Part shown: one piece after another, positions 42,379 through 51,166 of the stretch
Numbering within the stretch: the stretch's first letter is position 1
Layout of the letters: every line of letters starts with the position of its first letter
DNA from: Bacillus luti
Lineage (GTDB): Bacteria > Bacillota > Bacilli > Bacillales > Bacillaceae_G
DNA length: 64,000 nt
Reading direction: 5' to 3'
Assembly: GCF_001884105.1 (NCBI RefSeq)
Contig: NZ_MACI01000093.1
Span: 1 to 64,000, forward strand
Position numbers and translations under genes: made by a program
Notes under the pieces: model-generated
What the model saw: only the letters and a program-made list of their open reading frames with translations
Told to the model about the DNA's origin: nothing
The model's database searches: none

Positions 42379-43167
42379 TTGCGACGTACATTATATCGAC
42401 TTATGATCGAACTTACAAATGGTCGCTTTACTTCTTATATATTACGTAAATTTGCACAATCTCGTTTAAGCTCTATCATTATTCCATCATATGCGAAGGT
42501 TTTTAAACTTAATCAAGATGAGATGGAAAAGGGTTTGAAGGAATATAGAACATTGCATGAATTATTTACGCGTAGGCTAAAAGAAGGAAAGCGTAGTATT
42601 GATACAGATGCACGGAGTATCGTTAGCCCTGTTGATGGTGTTTTTGCTGATCACGGTCCGATTGAGGACACAAAAACATTTGATATTAAAGGAAAGCGTT
42701 ATTCAATTGTGGATATGCTAGGTAATGAAGAGCGTGCAAAGCGATATGCAGGCGGTACATATATGGTTATTTATTTGAGCCCAAGTCATTATCATCGCAT
42801 TCATAGCCCGCTTTCTGGTTCCGTGACTGAAAGATTTATACTCGGTAGAAAATCGTATCCGGTAAATGCTGCGGGTATGGAATACGGAAAAGAGCCGCTG
42901 TCAAAAAACTATCGTTCTGTTACAGAAGTGAATAGTGATGGCGAGCATATGGCGCTTGTAAAAGTAGGTGCTATGTTTGTGAATAGTATTGAGCTTTTGC
43001 ATGAAAGAAGTACTGTTCAAAAAGGTGAAGAAATGGCATACTTTACATTTGGTTCAACAGTTGTGTTATTGTTTGAAAAAGATATGATAGAAGTAGTGCA
43101 AGGATTGAAGAGTGGACAAGAACTTCGTCTTGGTGAAAAAATTGCTACTCGATTAGCTCATAAGTAA
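42379..43167 (+). CDS. psd: Phosphatidylserine decarboxylase proenzyme
   Basis: A 262-residue PSD. The self-cleavage site is FGST with S226, which becomes the pyruvoyl group; IVSPVDGVF holds the Asp (D86) and [11 protein letters not shown] the His residues (H139, H142) of the processing triad. It makes phosphatidylethanolamine at the membrane. The TTG start at 42379 follows AGGAGG at 42364-42369. The usual Bacillus partner pssA is not adjacent. Confidence 0.94.
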   Translation: MRRTLYRLMIELTNGRFTSYILRKFAQSRLSSIIIPSYAKVFKLNQDEMEKGLKEYRTLHELFTRRLKEGKRSIDTDARSIVSPVDGVFADHGPIEDTKTFDIKGKRYSIVDMLGNEERAKRYAGGTYMVIYLSPSHYHRIHSPLSGSVTERFILGRKSYPVNAAGMEYGKEPLSKNYRSVTEVNSDGEHMALVKVGAMFVNSIELLHERSTVQKGEEMAYFTFGSTVVLLFEKDMIEVVQGLKSGQELRLGEKIATRLAHK

Positions 43168-43249
43168 AGACATTATATCGGTAAGTAAGAGTTATGGACA
43201 AAGATGCTTAATGATGAAAGCCCCCCTAGATGGGAGTACTTGTTTATTC

Positions 43250-43276
43250 GAGAGCCATCGCAGGATGGCTCTTTTT
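43250..43276 (+). terminator. Terminator after psd
   Basis: AGAGCCATC (43251-43259) pairs with GATGGCTCT (43264-43272), then T. Confidence 0.88.
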
Positions 43277-43315
43277 ACAGGTGCGGACTGATTAAAGTTA
43301 TCACTTTATATGTAA

Positions 43316-43471
43316 TCAAGACGTTTTGACAAGCTTGTCCTCTAATGAGCGTCTAATCATTTCTTGTTTTATAAGTAAAATGAAGTCGGGATTTAATTTT
43401 AGTTCTTTTGCTTTATAATAAGACTCAGTGAGTAACTCAGTAGATAACTGTTCCATATGTTTTGTTTTCAA
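43316..43471 (-). CDS. sda: Sporulation checkpoint inhibitor Sda
   Basis: A 51-residue protein with the Sda helical hairpin: [19 protein letters not shown], then [19 protein letters not shown]. Sda binds the sporulation kinase KinA and blocks its autophosphorylation when DNA replication is starting or disturbed. The TTG at 43471 is used with a perfect AGGAGGTGA; an internal ATG at 43456 would give 46 residues, the B. subtilis length. It sits next to yqeG, as in B. subtilis, and DnaA boxes lie upstream. Confidence 0.9.
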   Translation of the reverse strand: MKTKHMEQLSTELLTESYYKAKELKLNPDFILLIKQEMIRRSLEDKLVKTS

Positions 43472-43555
43472 GGTGAGTCACCTCCTAATAATATAAGGAT
43501 TGATTCGTTGTTGCATTTAATGTACCAAAAAAATATGACAGTCACAAACAAGGGG

Positions 43556-43654
43556 TTATCCACACACCTAGGTGGATAAAGTGTGTATAGATTGTTAGTA
43601 AATTCCAAATTAACTGGCAAATTAATGTGGAAAATGTGTACAATTTTATCCACA
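43556..43654 (-). promoter_or_regulatory. DnaA-box cluster upstream of sda
   Basis: TTATCCACA occurs exactly at 43556-43564 and 43646-43654. One-mismatch boxes in the other orientation lie at 43571-43579 (GGTGGATAA) and 43626-43634 (TGTGGAAAA). DnaA is a known direct activator of sda in B. subtilis. Confidence 0.85.
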
Positions 43655-43717
43655 GGTTATATATCGAAAAATGTTGTCGAAAAATTTTATGAAAACTCCT
43701 CAAAGAGGTGAAAGAAA

Positions 43718-44230
43718 TTGAAGTTATTTTTACCAAATGAATATGTGAAAAATGTATATCATGTTCAACCAGAAGATTTGAAAAAACGTGGAATTAAAGG
43801 CATTATTACAGATTTAGATAACACTTTAATTGAATGGGATCGCCCAAATGCAACGCCACAACTTGAAGAGTGGTTTTTGAAAATGAAAGAGCAAGGCATC
43901 CAAGTAACAGTTGTTTCAAATAATAATGAACAACGTGTGAAAGACTTTGCTGATCCATTAGGTATTCCATTTATTCATAGCGCTCGTAAACCATTTGTTC
44001 GCGCATTTAAGCGTGCGATACAAGAGATGAGTTTACAGCCAGATGAAGTTGTAGTGATTGGAGATCAATTACTAACGGATGTGCTTGGTGGAAATCGAGT
44101 GGGACTTCATACAATTTTAGTTGTACCGGTAGCACAAACGGACGGGTTAGTGACGCGCTTTAATCGGAAAATTGAACGACGAATTATGAGAAATATGAAG
44201 AAAAAAGGTTTAATCAACTGGGAGGAATAA
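43718..44230 (+). CDS. yqeG: HAD-superfamily phosphatase YqeG
   Basis: A 170-residue HAD IIIA phosphatase: motif I ITDLDNTLIEWD (about 30-41), motif II VVSNNNEQ (about 67), and motif III VVIGDQLLTDVLGGNRVG (about 111). The substrate is unknown. It is the first gene of the yqeG-yqeH-aroE operon. TTG start at 43718 with AGAGGTG. Confidence 0.93.
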   Translation: MKLFLPNEYVKNVYHVQPEDLKKRGIKGIITDLDNTLIEWDRPNATPQLEEWFLKMKEQGIQVTVVSNNNEQRVKDFADPLGIPFIHSARKPFVRAFKRAIQEMSLQPDEVVVIGDQLLTDVLGGNRVGLHTILVVPVAQTDGLVTRFNRKIERRIMRNMKKKGLINWEE

Positions 44231-44233
44231 AGT

Positions 44234-45340
44234 TTGACTGAAACAATTAAATGTATTGGTTGCGGTGTAGAAATTCAAACAGAAAATAAAAATGAAGTGG
44301 GATATGCTCCTACCTCATCTTTAGAGAAAGAACAAGTAATTTGTCAACGTTGTTTTCGCTTGAAGCATTACAATGAAATTCAAGATGTATCATTAACGGA
44401 CGATGACTTCCTACGTATTCTAAATGGAATTGGAAAATCGGATGCACTAGTAGTTAAGATTGTAGACATTTTTGATTTTAATGGTAGCTGGTTACCTGGT
44501 TTACATCGTTTCGTAGGAAATAATAAAGTATTACTTGTTGGAAATAAAGCGGATTTAATTCCTAAGTCAGTAAAACATGATAAAGTAAAGCATTGGATGC
44601 GATATAGTGCAAAGCAGCTAGGATTAAAGCCAGAAGATGTTTTTTTAATTAGTGCAGCGAAGGGACAAGGGATTGCTGAGCTTGCGGATGCTATTGAGTA
44701 TTATCGCGGTGGTAAAGATGTTTATGTTGTTGGATGTACGAATGTAGGGAAATCAACATTTATTAATCGTATGATTAAAGAATTTAGTGATGAGACTGAA
44801 AATGTAATTACAACATCTCATTTCCCTGGAACAACACTTGATTTAATTGATATTCCATTAGACGAAGAATCTTCTTTATATGATACGCCAGGTATTATTA
44901 ATCACCATCAAATGGCTCATTATGTTGGAAAAGAAAGCTTAAAGCTTATTACACCAACAAAAGAAATTAAACCAATGGTGTTCCAATTAAATGAGGAACA
45001 AACGTTATTCTTTAGTGGATTGGCACGTTTTGATTATGTAAGTGGTGGTCGTCGTGCGTTTACTTGTCACTTCTCAAATCGTTTAACAATTCACCGTACA
45101 AAGCTTGAGAAAGCAGACGAATTGTATAAAAATCATGCTGGGGATTTACTAAGCCCGCCAACACCAGAAGAATTAGCGAATATGCCTGAACTAGTGAAAT
45201 ACGAGTTTAATATTCGTGAACCGAAAACGGATGTTGTATTTTCTGGATTAGGATGGGTTACTGTGAACGAACCAGGAGCAAAAATTGTTGCACACGTACC
45301 AAAGGGAGTAAGTGTTTCATTGCGTAAATCTTTAATTTAA
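44234..45340 (+). CDS. yqeH: Circularly permuted ribosome-assembly GTPase YqeH
   Basis: A 368-residue GTPase with an N-terminal zinc finger (C7, C10, C37, C40) and permuted G motifs: G4 GNKADLI (about 112), G5 SAAKGQG, then G1 GCTNVGKST (about 165), G2 and G3 DTPG (about 215). It is needed for 30S subunit assembly. The TTG start is three bases after yqeG, with GGGAGG in the yqeG end. Confidence 0.95.
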   Translation: MTETIKCIGCGVEIQTENKNEVGYAPTSSLEKEQVICQRCFRLKHYNEIQDVSLTDDDFLRILNGIGKSDALVVKIVDIFDFNGSWLPGLHRFVGNNKVLLVGNKADLIPKSVKHDKVKHWMRYSAKQLGLKPEDVFLISAAKGQGIAELADAIEYYRGGKDVYVVGCTNVGKSTFINRMIKEFSDETENVITTSHFPGTTLDLIDIPLDEESSLYDTPGIINHHQMAHYVGKESLKLITPTKEIKPMVFQLNEEQTLFFSGLARFDYVSGGRRAFTCHFSNRLTIHRTKLEKADELYKNHAGDLLSPPTPEELANMPELVKYEFNIREPKTDVVFSGLGWVTVNEPGAKIVAHVPKGVSVSLRKSLI

Positions 45341-45355
45341 TATGGAGAGGGATTT

Positions 45356-46189
45356 ATGAAACAATTATATGGTGTAATCGGAAATCCAATTGGACATTCA
45401 TTATCACCCGTTATGCATAACGATGCATTTGAACACTTGAATATGGATGCCCATTATCATGCATTTCTTGTTGAAGAGGAAGTGCTAGGGGAAGCAGTAA
45501 GAGGTTTAAAAGCATTAGGTATTTCAGGATTTAATGTAACAACTCCGCACAAAGTTGCTATTATGGAGTATTTGGATGAGATTAATCCATTAGCGATGCA
45601 AATCGGTGCAGTAAATACAGTGGTTCATAAAGACGGGAAGTTGATTGGCTACAATACAGATGGAATTGGTTTTGTTCGAGCATTGCAATCCATTAGTAGT
45701 GAACCACTTCAAGGGAAACGTATTTTATTACTTGGCGCAGGTGGTGCTAGTCGAGCTATTTATTTTTCTCTTGCTGATATAGGTGTGAAAGAGATTGATG
45801 TAGCCAATCGCACAGTAGATAAGGCGGAAGAACTTATTGCTGCAGGTAAGGCTCATGTTACTTCTGTTGCTTTATCGCTAGAAAAAGCAACAGAAGAACA
45901 AGAGAATTATGATATTATCATTCAGACGACAACAATAGGTATGCATCCATACGTCGAACATACGCCATTACAAATTTGTTCGTTAAAAAAAGGAACGATT
46001 GTATCAGATATAATTTATAATCCATTTGAAACGAAAATTTTATGTGAGGCAAAAGAGCAAGGTGCAATCATTCAAAATGGTATTGATATGTTTGTTTATC
46101 AAGGGGCACTTGCATTTGAAATGTGGACAGGACGCATACCAAATATTGATCGAATGAAACAATTAGTTATAAAAAAGCTTGGAGGCTAA
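45356..46189 (+). CDS. aroE: Shikimate dehydrogenase
   Basis: A 277-residue AroE. The substrate-binding [13 protein letters not shown] (about 10-22) and [14 protein letters not shown] (catalytic Lys at about 65) precede the NADP-binding [11 protein letters not shown] (about 128) and [18 protein letters not shown]. It reduces 3-dehydroshikimate in chorismate synthesis. The prephenate needed by the TrhP pair comes from this pathway. It is third in the yqeG operon. Confidence 0.96.
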   Translation: MKQLYGVIGNPIGHSLSPVMHNDAFEHLNMDAHYHAFLVEEEVLGEAVRGLKALGISGFNVTTPHKVAIMEYLDEINPLAMQIGAVNTVVHKDGKLIGYNTDGIGFVRALQSISSEPLQGKRILLLGAGGASRAIYFSLADIGVKEIDVANRTVDKAEELIAAGKAHVTSVALSLEKATEEQENYDIIIQTTTIGMHPYVEHTPLQICSLKKGTIVSDIIYNPFETKILCEAKEQGAIIQNGIDMFVYQGALAFEMWTGRIPNIDRMKQLVIKKLGG

Positions 46190-46194
46190 CATAT

Positions 46195-46488
46195 ATGTTA
46201 ACAGGAAAACAAAAAAGATTTTTACGTGCACAAGCACATCATTTAACACCAATTTTTCAAGTAGGAAAAGGCGGCGTAAATGAGAATATGGTGAAACAAA
46301 TTGGAGAAGCGTTAGAAGTTCGTGAACTATTTAAAGTGAGCGTATTACAAAACTGTGAATTTGATCGTCGTGAAGTTGCAGAAGAGCTTGCACAAGGCGC
46401 ACGTGCTGAAATCGTTCAAGTAATTGGAAGCACAATTGTGTTATACAAAGAATCAAGAGAAAATAAACAAATTAAGCTTCCTCGATAA
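46195..46488 (+). CDS. yhbY: CRM-domain RNA-binding protein YhbY
   Basis: A 97-residue YhbY (YqeI) protein with the CRM fold: LTGKQKRFLRAQAHHLTPIF and the GKGGVNEN loop of the KH-like RNA-binding core, ending in the GSTIVLYKESREN strand. It associates with pre-50S ribosomal particles in bacteria. It begins six bases after aroE, using GGAGG. Confidence 0.93.
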   Translation: MLTGKQKRFLRAQAHHLTPIFQVGKGGVNENMVKQIGEALEVRELFKVSVLQNCEFDRREVAEELAQGARAEIVQVIGSTIVLYKESRENKQIKLPR

Positions 46489-46566
46489 AAAAGGTTAGCA
46501 TGCGCTATTTTTATCGCTGATGCGTAATGATGTAGAGATCGAAACCAATTGAACTTTTATTAACAG

Positions 46567-46608
46567 TGAGCTCTCTTCGGATAGGAATGAAGAGAGTTAC
46601 TGTATGTA
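46567..46608 (+). other. Hairpin between yhbY and nadD
   Basis: CTCTCTTC and GAAGAGAG form a strong stem extended by CAGT/ACTG. There is no T tail; it may be an RNA processing or stability signal inside the operon. Confidence 0.4.
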
Positions 46609-46627
46609 AAAGGAAGGGGCGTTTCTT

Positions 46628-47197
46628 TTGAGAAAAATTGGCATCATTGGCGGTACATTTGACCCGCCTCATTATGGGCATTTACTAATTGCGAATGAAG
46701 TGTATCACGCTTTGAATCTGGAGGAGGTATGGTTCTTACCAAACCAAATTCCACCGCATAAACAAGGACGAAATATTACAAGTGTAGAAAGTCGCTTACA
46801 TATGTTAGAACTTGCGACTGAGGAAGAAACACACTTTTCTATTTGTTTAGAAGAGCTGAATAGGAAGGGCCCATCTTATACATATGACACTATGTTACAA
46901 TTGACGAAGAAGTATCCGGATGTGCAGTTTCACTTTATTATTGGTGGAGATATGGTTGAGTATTTACCGAAGTGGTATAACATTGAAGCGTTACTCGAGC
47001 TGGTTACGTTTGTTGGTGTTGCAAGACCTGGTTATACATTGCATACGCCTTATAATATCACTACGGTGGAAATTCCGGAGTTTGCAGTTTCTTCATCTTT
47101 ACTACGTGAGAGATATAAAGAGAAGAAAACATGTAAATATTTACTTCCTGAAAAAGTACAGGTATATATCGAGAGGAATGGGTTGTATGAATCGTGA
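46628..47197 (+). CDS. nadD: Nicotinate-nucleotide adenylyltransferase NadD
   Basis: A 189-residue nucleotidyltransferase with [18 protein letters not shown] (the GxFxxxHxGH core, about 6-22), [11 protein letters not shown] and the C-terminal [12 protein letters not shown] (ISSTxxR-like motif). It makes deamido-NAD from nicotinate mononucleotide and ATP. The TTG start at 46628 follows GGAAGGGG. It overlaps yqeK by 11 bases. Confidence 0.95.
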   Translation: MRKIGIIGGTFDPPHYGHLLIANEVYHALNLEEVWFLPNQIPPHKQGRNITSVESRLHMLELATEEETHFSICLEELNRKGPSYTYDTMLQLTKKYPDVQFHFIIGGDMVEYLPKWYNIEALLELVTFVGVARPGYTLHTPYNITTVEIPEFAVSSSLLRERYKEKKTCKYLLPEKVQVYIERNGLYES

Positions 47198-47756
47198 GAA
47201 TGCACTTCATATTGTCAAACAACAAATGCATGAAAAACGTTATATACACACAATTGGTGTAATGGAGACAGCGATTGAGCTCGCTCAATTATACGGTGTG
47301 GATGAGAAGAAAGCAGAAGTGGCAGCTATATTCCATGATTATGCGAAATGTAGAGCAATTTCAGAGATGGAAGAGATTATTAAATGTGAAGATTTGCCGA
47401 AAGATCTACTTTGTTATAACAAAGAGTTATGGCACGCACCTGTTGGGGCATACTTAGTAGAAAAAGAAGTAGGTATTACGGATCCTGAAATCCTGCAAGC
47501 TATTACATATCATACAAGTGGTCATGAGAAAATGACGATGTTAGATAAAGTGATTTATGTAGCTGATTACATTGAGCCTGGGCGAAAGTTTCCAGGGGTG
47601 GAAGAAGCTCGTAAACTCGCATATACGGATATAAATCAAGCTTTATTATTTGCGTTAAAGCGAACAATTCAATTTTTAATGGAAAAAGATCAAACGATTT
47701 ATCCATTAACATTCCAAACATATAATGCAGTTATCAAGGAGGAAATTATTAAATGA
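47187..47756 (+). CDS. yqeK: HD-domain hydrolase YqeK (Ap4A hydrolase family)
   Basis: A 189-residue HD-domain protein: [22 protein letters not shown] (HD pair, about 50), [12 protein letters not shown] and [12 protein letters not shown], with [14 protein letters not shown]. YqeK enzymes cut diadenosine tetraphosphate symmetrically. The ATG at 47187 lies inside the end of nadD; a longer open frame reaching back to 46920 is rejected because it would sit wholly in nadD. Confidence 0.93.
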   Translation: MNRENALHIVKQQMHEKRYIHTIGVMETAIELAQLYGVDEKKAEVAAIFHDYAKCRAISEMEEIIKCEDLPKDLLCYNKELWHAPVGAYLVEKEVGITDPEILQAITYHTSGHEKMTMLDKVIYVADYIEPGRKFPGVEEARKLAYTDINQALLFALKRTIQFLMEKDQTIYPLTFQTYNAVIKEEIIK

Positions 47757-48109
47757 AAGATAAAGATTTATTAGTATTAGCAGCGAAAGCAGCTGATGAT
47801 AAGAGAGCAGAAGATATGGTTGTCCTAAATATGCAAGGTATTTCACCAATTGCAGATTATTTCATTATTTGTCACGGTAACTCAGATAAACAAGTGCAAG
47901 CAATTGCGCGTGAAATTAAAGCAAAAGCACACGAGTTCGAAATCGACGTACAACGTATGGAAGGTTTTGACGAAGCGCGCTGGGTATTAGTTGATCTTGG
48001 AGATGTAGTTGCTCATGTATTCCATAAGGATGAGCGTAATCACTATAATTTAGAGCGTCTATGGGGCGATGTGCCACGTGAAGATATTACAGACGAGCTA
48101 GACCAATGA
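47753..48109 (+). CDS. rsfS: Ribosome silencing factor RsfS
   Basis: A 118-residue Iojap/RsfS protein with GISPIADYFIICHGNSDKQVQAIA and ARWVLVDLGDVVAHVFHKDERNHYNLERLW core (about 30-110). It binds L14 on the 50S subunit and blocks subunit joining in starvation. ATG overlaps the yqeK stop (ATGA) and its own stop overlaps yqeM. Confidence 0.96.
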   Translation: MKDKDLLVLAAKAADDKRAEDMVVLNMQGISPIADYFIICHGNSDKQVQAIAREIKAKAHEFEIDVQRMEGFDEARWVLVDLGDVVAHVFHKDERNHYNLERLWGDVPREDITDELDQ

Positions 48110-48855
48110 AATATGAACAATTTGCATTGTTGTACGACGAACTAATGAATGATGTCCCTTATGAAAAATGGGTAGAATTCACAGAGGAAAGTCTGCAGCA
48201 AGCGGATATGAAAGAGGCAAAGATTCTTGACGTAGCATGCGGTACTGGTAATGTAACCCTTCCGCTCGTACAAAAGGGTTACGATTTAATCGGTGTCGAT
48301 CTTTCAGAAGAAATGTTAACGGTCGCTCAGCAAAAGTTAGGAGGAGAGGGATACTTTATTCCTTTTTACCAACAAGACATGCGAGAGCTTGATGTTCCAG
48401 GTGAATTTGATTGCGTAACCATCTTTTGTGATTCATTAAATTATGTATTGCAAGAAGAGGGAGTACAAGAAACGTTTAGAAGAGTGTTTCACCATTTACG
48501 TCAAGATGGTTTGTTTTTATTTGATGTGCATTCTTTGTATAAAATACATCATGTATTTCAAAATGAAACATACACAGTGAATGGAGAAGAAATCTCTCTT
48601 ATTTGGAATTGCTTCCCCGGTGAAGAATCAAATAGTGTAGAGCATGATTTAACATTCTTTGTTCAAGATCCAGAAGAAGATGTGTACCATCGTTTTGACG
48701 AATGTCACGTGCAACGTGCATATCAGGTTGAAGAGTTGACAAAATGGCTTGAAGAGGCTGGTTTCACAGTGCTTCGCGTGACTGGTGACTTTGAGAGGCT
48801 GGAAGTTACAGAACAAACAGAGCGTATTTTCTTCATGGCGAAGAAAAACGGATAA
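48106..48855 (+). CDS. yqeM: SAM-dependent methyltransferase YqeM
   Basis: A 249-residue class I methyltransferase: motif I ILDVACGTGNVTLPL (about 40), acidic GVDLSEEML (about 61) and VTIFCDSLNYV (about 103). The substrate is unknown; it closes the yqeG operon. Its start overlaps the rsfS stop (ATGA). A good terminator follows. Confidence 0.9.
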   Translation: MKYEQFALLYDELMNDVPYEKWVEFTEESLQQADMKEAKILDVACGTGNVTLPLVQKGYDLIGVDLSEEMLTVAQQKLGGEGYFIPFYQQDMRELDVPGEFDCVTIFCDSLNYVLQEEGVQETFRRVFHHLRQDGLFLFDVHSLYKIHHVFQNETYTVNGEEISLIWNCFPGEESNSVEHDLTFFVQDPEEDVYHRFDECHVQRAYQVEELTKWLEEAGFTVLRVTGDFERLEVTEQTERIFFMAKKNG

Positions 48856-48856
48856 A

Positions 48857-48892
48857 ACAAAAGCAACCGAGAAGGTTGCTTTTGTTTTGTAA
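48857..48892 (+). terminator. Terminator after yqeM
   Basis: AACAAAAGCAACC and GGTTGCTTTTGTT form a 13-bp stem with T outside. Confidence 0.92.
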
Positions 48893-49026
48893 AGAAGATG
48901 TAATTTTTGATTTAAAATTATACGGAAATGATCTGCATAAAGTGTGGAAATACTTGTGTAAGTGGACGTGTACTATAAAAAAGTAGGTATTTATAAAAAG
49001 GATTTGGAATGATAGTGACGTATTTA

Positions 49027-49854
49027 TTATGTGTGTTTATTGAATTGCTGATCAACGCATTTTAAATCCTCATCAAATTTCTCGTGTGTCCGTTCGATTA
49101 ATTTATGAAACATATCCCCAACATGTTCTTCTAAAACACGAATACCTTCTCCTGTAACGCCGCCTTTCACACATACCTTTTCTTGTAAAGTAGGTAGTGT
49201 GAAAATCTCTTTTTCGAGTAATTTCCCCATTCCAACGACCATTTCACTTACTAAAGTAGTGGCTTCTTCATGTGTAATATTTGTTTTATCTACAGCAGCG
49301 TTAATAAAACATTGTAATAAATAACTAAAGAATGCAGGGCCGCAGCTTGCTATATCAGATGAAACGCGCGTTATATCTTCTTCTATTACAAGGGGAGTGG
49401 AAATGTTTTTGAATAGACGAAATAGTTTTTGTTGCCACTCTTCAGAGCATTTACTTCCGAATGTAAATAGTGATGCACCAGACAGGGCGCGGTTTGTAAT
49501 GCTTGGAATAATACGTGCGACGTGGCATGGCACAAGTGTCTCTAATTGTGATGGAGATATCGGACTTGTGATAGAAACTAAGCACTTTTCATCAGAAAAA
49601 TGTTCAGCATATTTTTGTAGGATAGGGTAAATATCTATCGGTTTTACACAAATAAAAATAAGATGTGACCGTTCAATTACTTCATCGATAGTTTTGGCTA
49701 TATGAACAGAAGGGTGTTTTTCTTTTATATGATATGCTTTGGCGGGCGTTCGATTAATGATTGTAAGGCACGAAGGTTTGACAGCACGGGTTTCTAAAAA
49801 TGCATCGATTAGTATATTCCCCATGTTTCCTGTCCCTATAATTCCTATGTTCAA
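49027..49854 (-). CDS. comER: ComER, pyrroline-5-carboxylate reductase-like protein
   Basis: A 275-residue ProC-like protein with the Rossmann motif IGIIGTGNMGNILIDAF (about 2-18), FICVKPIDI (about 65) and the helical C-terminal domain with SCGPAFFSYLL. In Bacillus comER is divergent from the comE operon, as here; it is not needed for competence itself and has been linked to sporulation and biofilm control. TTG 49854 is used with GAAGGAGGG on the minus strand. Confidence 0.9.
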   Translation of the reverse strand: MNIGIIGTGNMGNILIDAFLETRAVKPSCLTIINRTPAKAYHIKEKHPSVHIAKTIDEVIERSHLIFICVKPIDIYPILQKYAEHFSDEKCLVSITSPISPSQLETLVPCHVARIIPSITNRALSGASLFTFGSKCSEEWQQKLFRLFKNISTPLVIEEDITRVSSDIASCGPAFFSYLLQCFINAAVDKTNITHEEATTLVSEMVVGMGKLLEKEIFTLPTLQEKVCVKGGVTGEGIRVLEEHVGDMFHKLIERTHEKFDEDLKCVDQQFNKHT

Positions 49855-49931
49855 TGTTTCATCCCTCCTTCGTAACAGCTTTCTCCTAAACAATATGAAT
49901 GATGTTATAAATTTATGATTAGAGGTGTAAA

Positions 49932-50531
49932 ATGATGTGGGATTTTCCGAAGAAATGGTTAGGATTAGTAGCTATTATTGGTATTGCACTTTTTCTATTT
50001 TTCTGGAAAACGAACCAGCATACAGAAGGGTCAGTCATTGCAACGGATGTTCAAGCGAAAGAGATAGAGAAAAAAGGTAAACCGAAAATATCGGATACAA
50101 AAGAGCAGAAAAAAATAATTGTAATTGATATGAAAGGTGCTGTTGCTAAAGAGGGGGTGTATGAAATGAAAGTAGGGGACCGGGTCAAGGATGCCATTGA
50201 AAAGGCAGGTGGTTTTTTGCCAGAAGCAGATAGGAATAAGGTGAACTTAGCGCAAATGGTACAAGACCAAATGATCCTTTATGTACCAAATAAAAATGAA
50301 CAAGTGCAAGAAGTAGCTGCTGTCTCAAAGGGAGATGGGAAAGTTCAAATAAATGCAGCTACTAAAGAACAACTTGAAAAAATTACAGGCATCGGTTCCC
50401 GAAAAGCAGAAAGTATTTTGAAATATCGAGAGGAACATGGTCCGTTCCAGAAAATAGAAGATTTATTAGAGATTGATGGGATTGGGGCGAAGTCTCTGGA
50501 AAAAATAAAAGATCAAATTATTATTCCGTAA
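49932..50531 (+). CDS. comEA: Competence DNA receptor ComEA
   Basis: A 199-residue protein with one membrane segment (about 10-27), an SLBB-type domain (about 63-118; VIDMKGAVAKEGVYEM) and a C-terminal double helix-hairpin-helix domain (about 138-198; INAATKEQLEKITGIGSRKAESIL, IEDLLEIDGIGAKSLEKI) that binds double-stranded DNA at the cell surface. ATG 49935, next to it, fits GAGGTG slightly better. Confidence 0.95.
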   Translation: MMWDFPKKWLGLVAIIGIALFLFFWKTNQHTEGSVIATDVQAKEIEKKGKPKISDTKEQKKIIVIDMKGAVAKEGVYEMKVGDRVKDAIEKAGGFLPEADRNKVNLAQMVQDQMILYVPNKNEQVQEVAAVSKGDGKVQINAATKEQLEKITGIGSRKAESILKYREEHGPFQKIEDLLEIDGIGAKSLEKIKDQIIIP

Positions 50532-50594
50532 AAGATTGACGAAGTTTTTCTTCTTTCGCTACACTACAAGTAGACAAAAAAGAAGGTGAAAAAT

Positions 50595-51152
50595 ATGGAA
50601 CGAATTTCATGGGATCAATATTTTATGACACAAAGCCATCTGCTATCTTTACGTAGTACATGTACAAGGCTGGCGGTAGGGGCGACAATCGTTCGTGATA
50701 AACGAATTATTGCTGGTGGATATAATGGTTCAATTAAAGGTGGCGTACATTGTATAGATGATGGGTGTTACGTAATTGATAATCATTGTGTTCGAACGAT
50801 TCATGCTGAAATGAATGCTTTGTTACAATGTGCAAAGTTTGGTGTGAAAACAGAGGAAGCGGAAATTTATGTTACGCATTTCCCTTGTTTACAATGCTGT
50901 AAGGCGATTATTCAAAGTGGTATTACAGCGGTTTATTATGCGCAGGATTATAAAAACCATCCGTATGCTGTAGAGTTATTTGAAAAAGCGAATATCACAG
51001 TGAAGCACGTTCCGCTAGAATATGATATTGTAGCTCTAGAAGAACAAAAGCGTCATATGGAGTTAAAAGAACTATTTGCATCTTTAGAAAAAGAGAACTT
51101 ATCAATAGAAGAATTACAACATGTATTCACGCAGGCAAAAATGATGCTATAA
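50595..51152 (+). CDS. comEB: dCMP deaminase-like protein ComEB
   Basis: A 185-residue zinc deaminase: HAE at H70-E72 and PCLQC with C98 and C101 as zinc ligands. It converts dCMP to dUMP by family; in the comE operon it is not essential for DNA uptake but helps place ComGA at the pole in B. subtilis. ATG 50595 follows AGAAGGTG, so the in-frame GTG at 50586 is rejected. Confidence 0.94.
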   Translation: MERISWDQYFMTQSHLLSLRSTCTRLAVGATIVRDKRIIAGGYNGSIKGGVHCIDDGCYVIDNHCVRTIHAEMNALLQCAKFGVKTEEAEIYVTHFPCLQCCKAIIQSGITAVYYAQDYKNHPYAVELFEKANITVKHVPLEYDIVALEEQKRHMELKELFASLEKENLSIEELQHVFTQAKMML

Positions 51153-51166
51153 GGAGTGAGTATGAG

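Noticed and set aside
43556..43654. Replication origin suggested by DnaA boxes
   Set aside because: There is no dnaA/dnaN nearby and no AT-rich unwinding region with many boxes; the boxes lie in front of sda, a known DnaA target.
46920..47186. Long N-terminal extension of yqeK
   Set aside because: It would lie wholly inside nadD in another frame; the ATG at 47187 gives the normal YqeK length.
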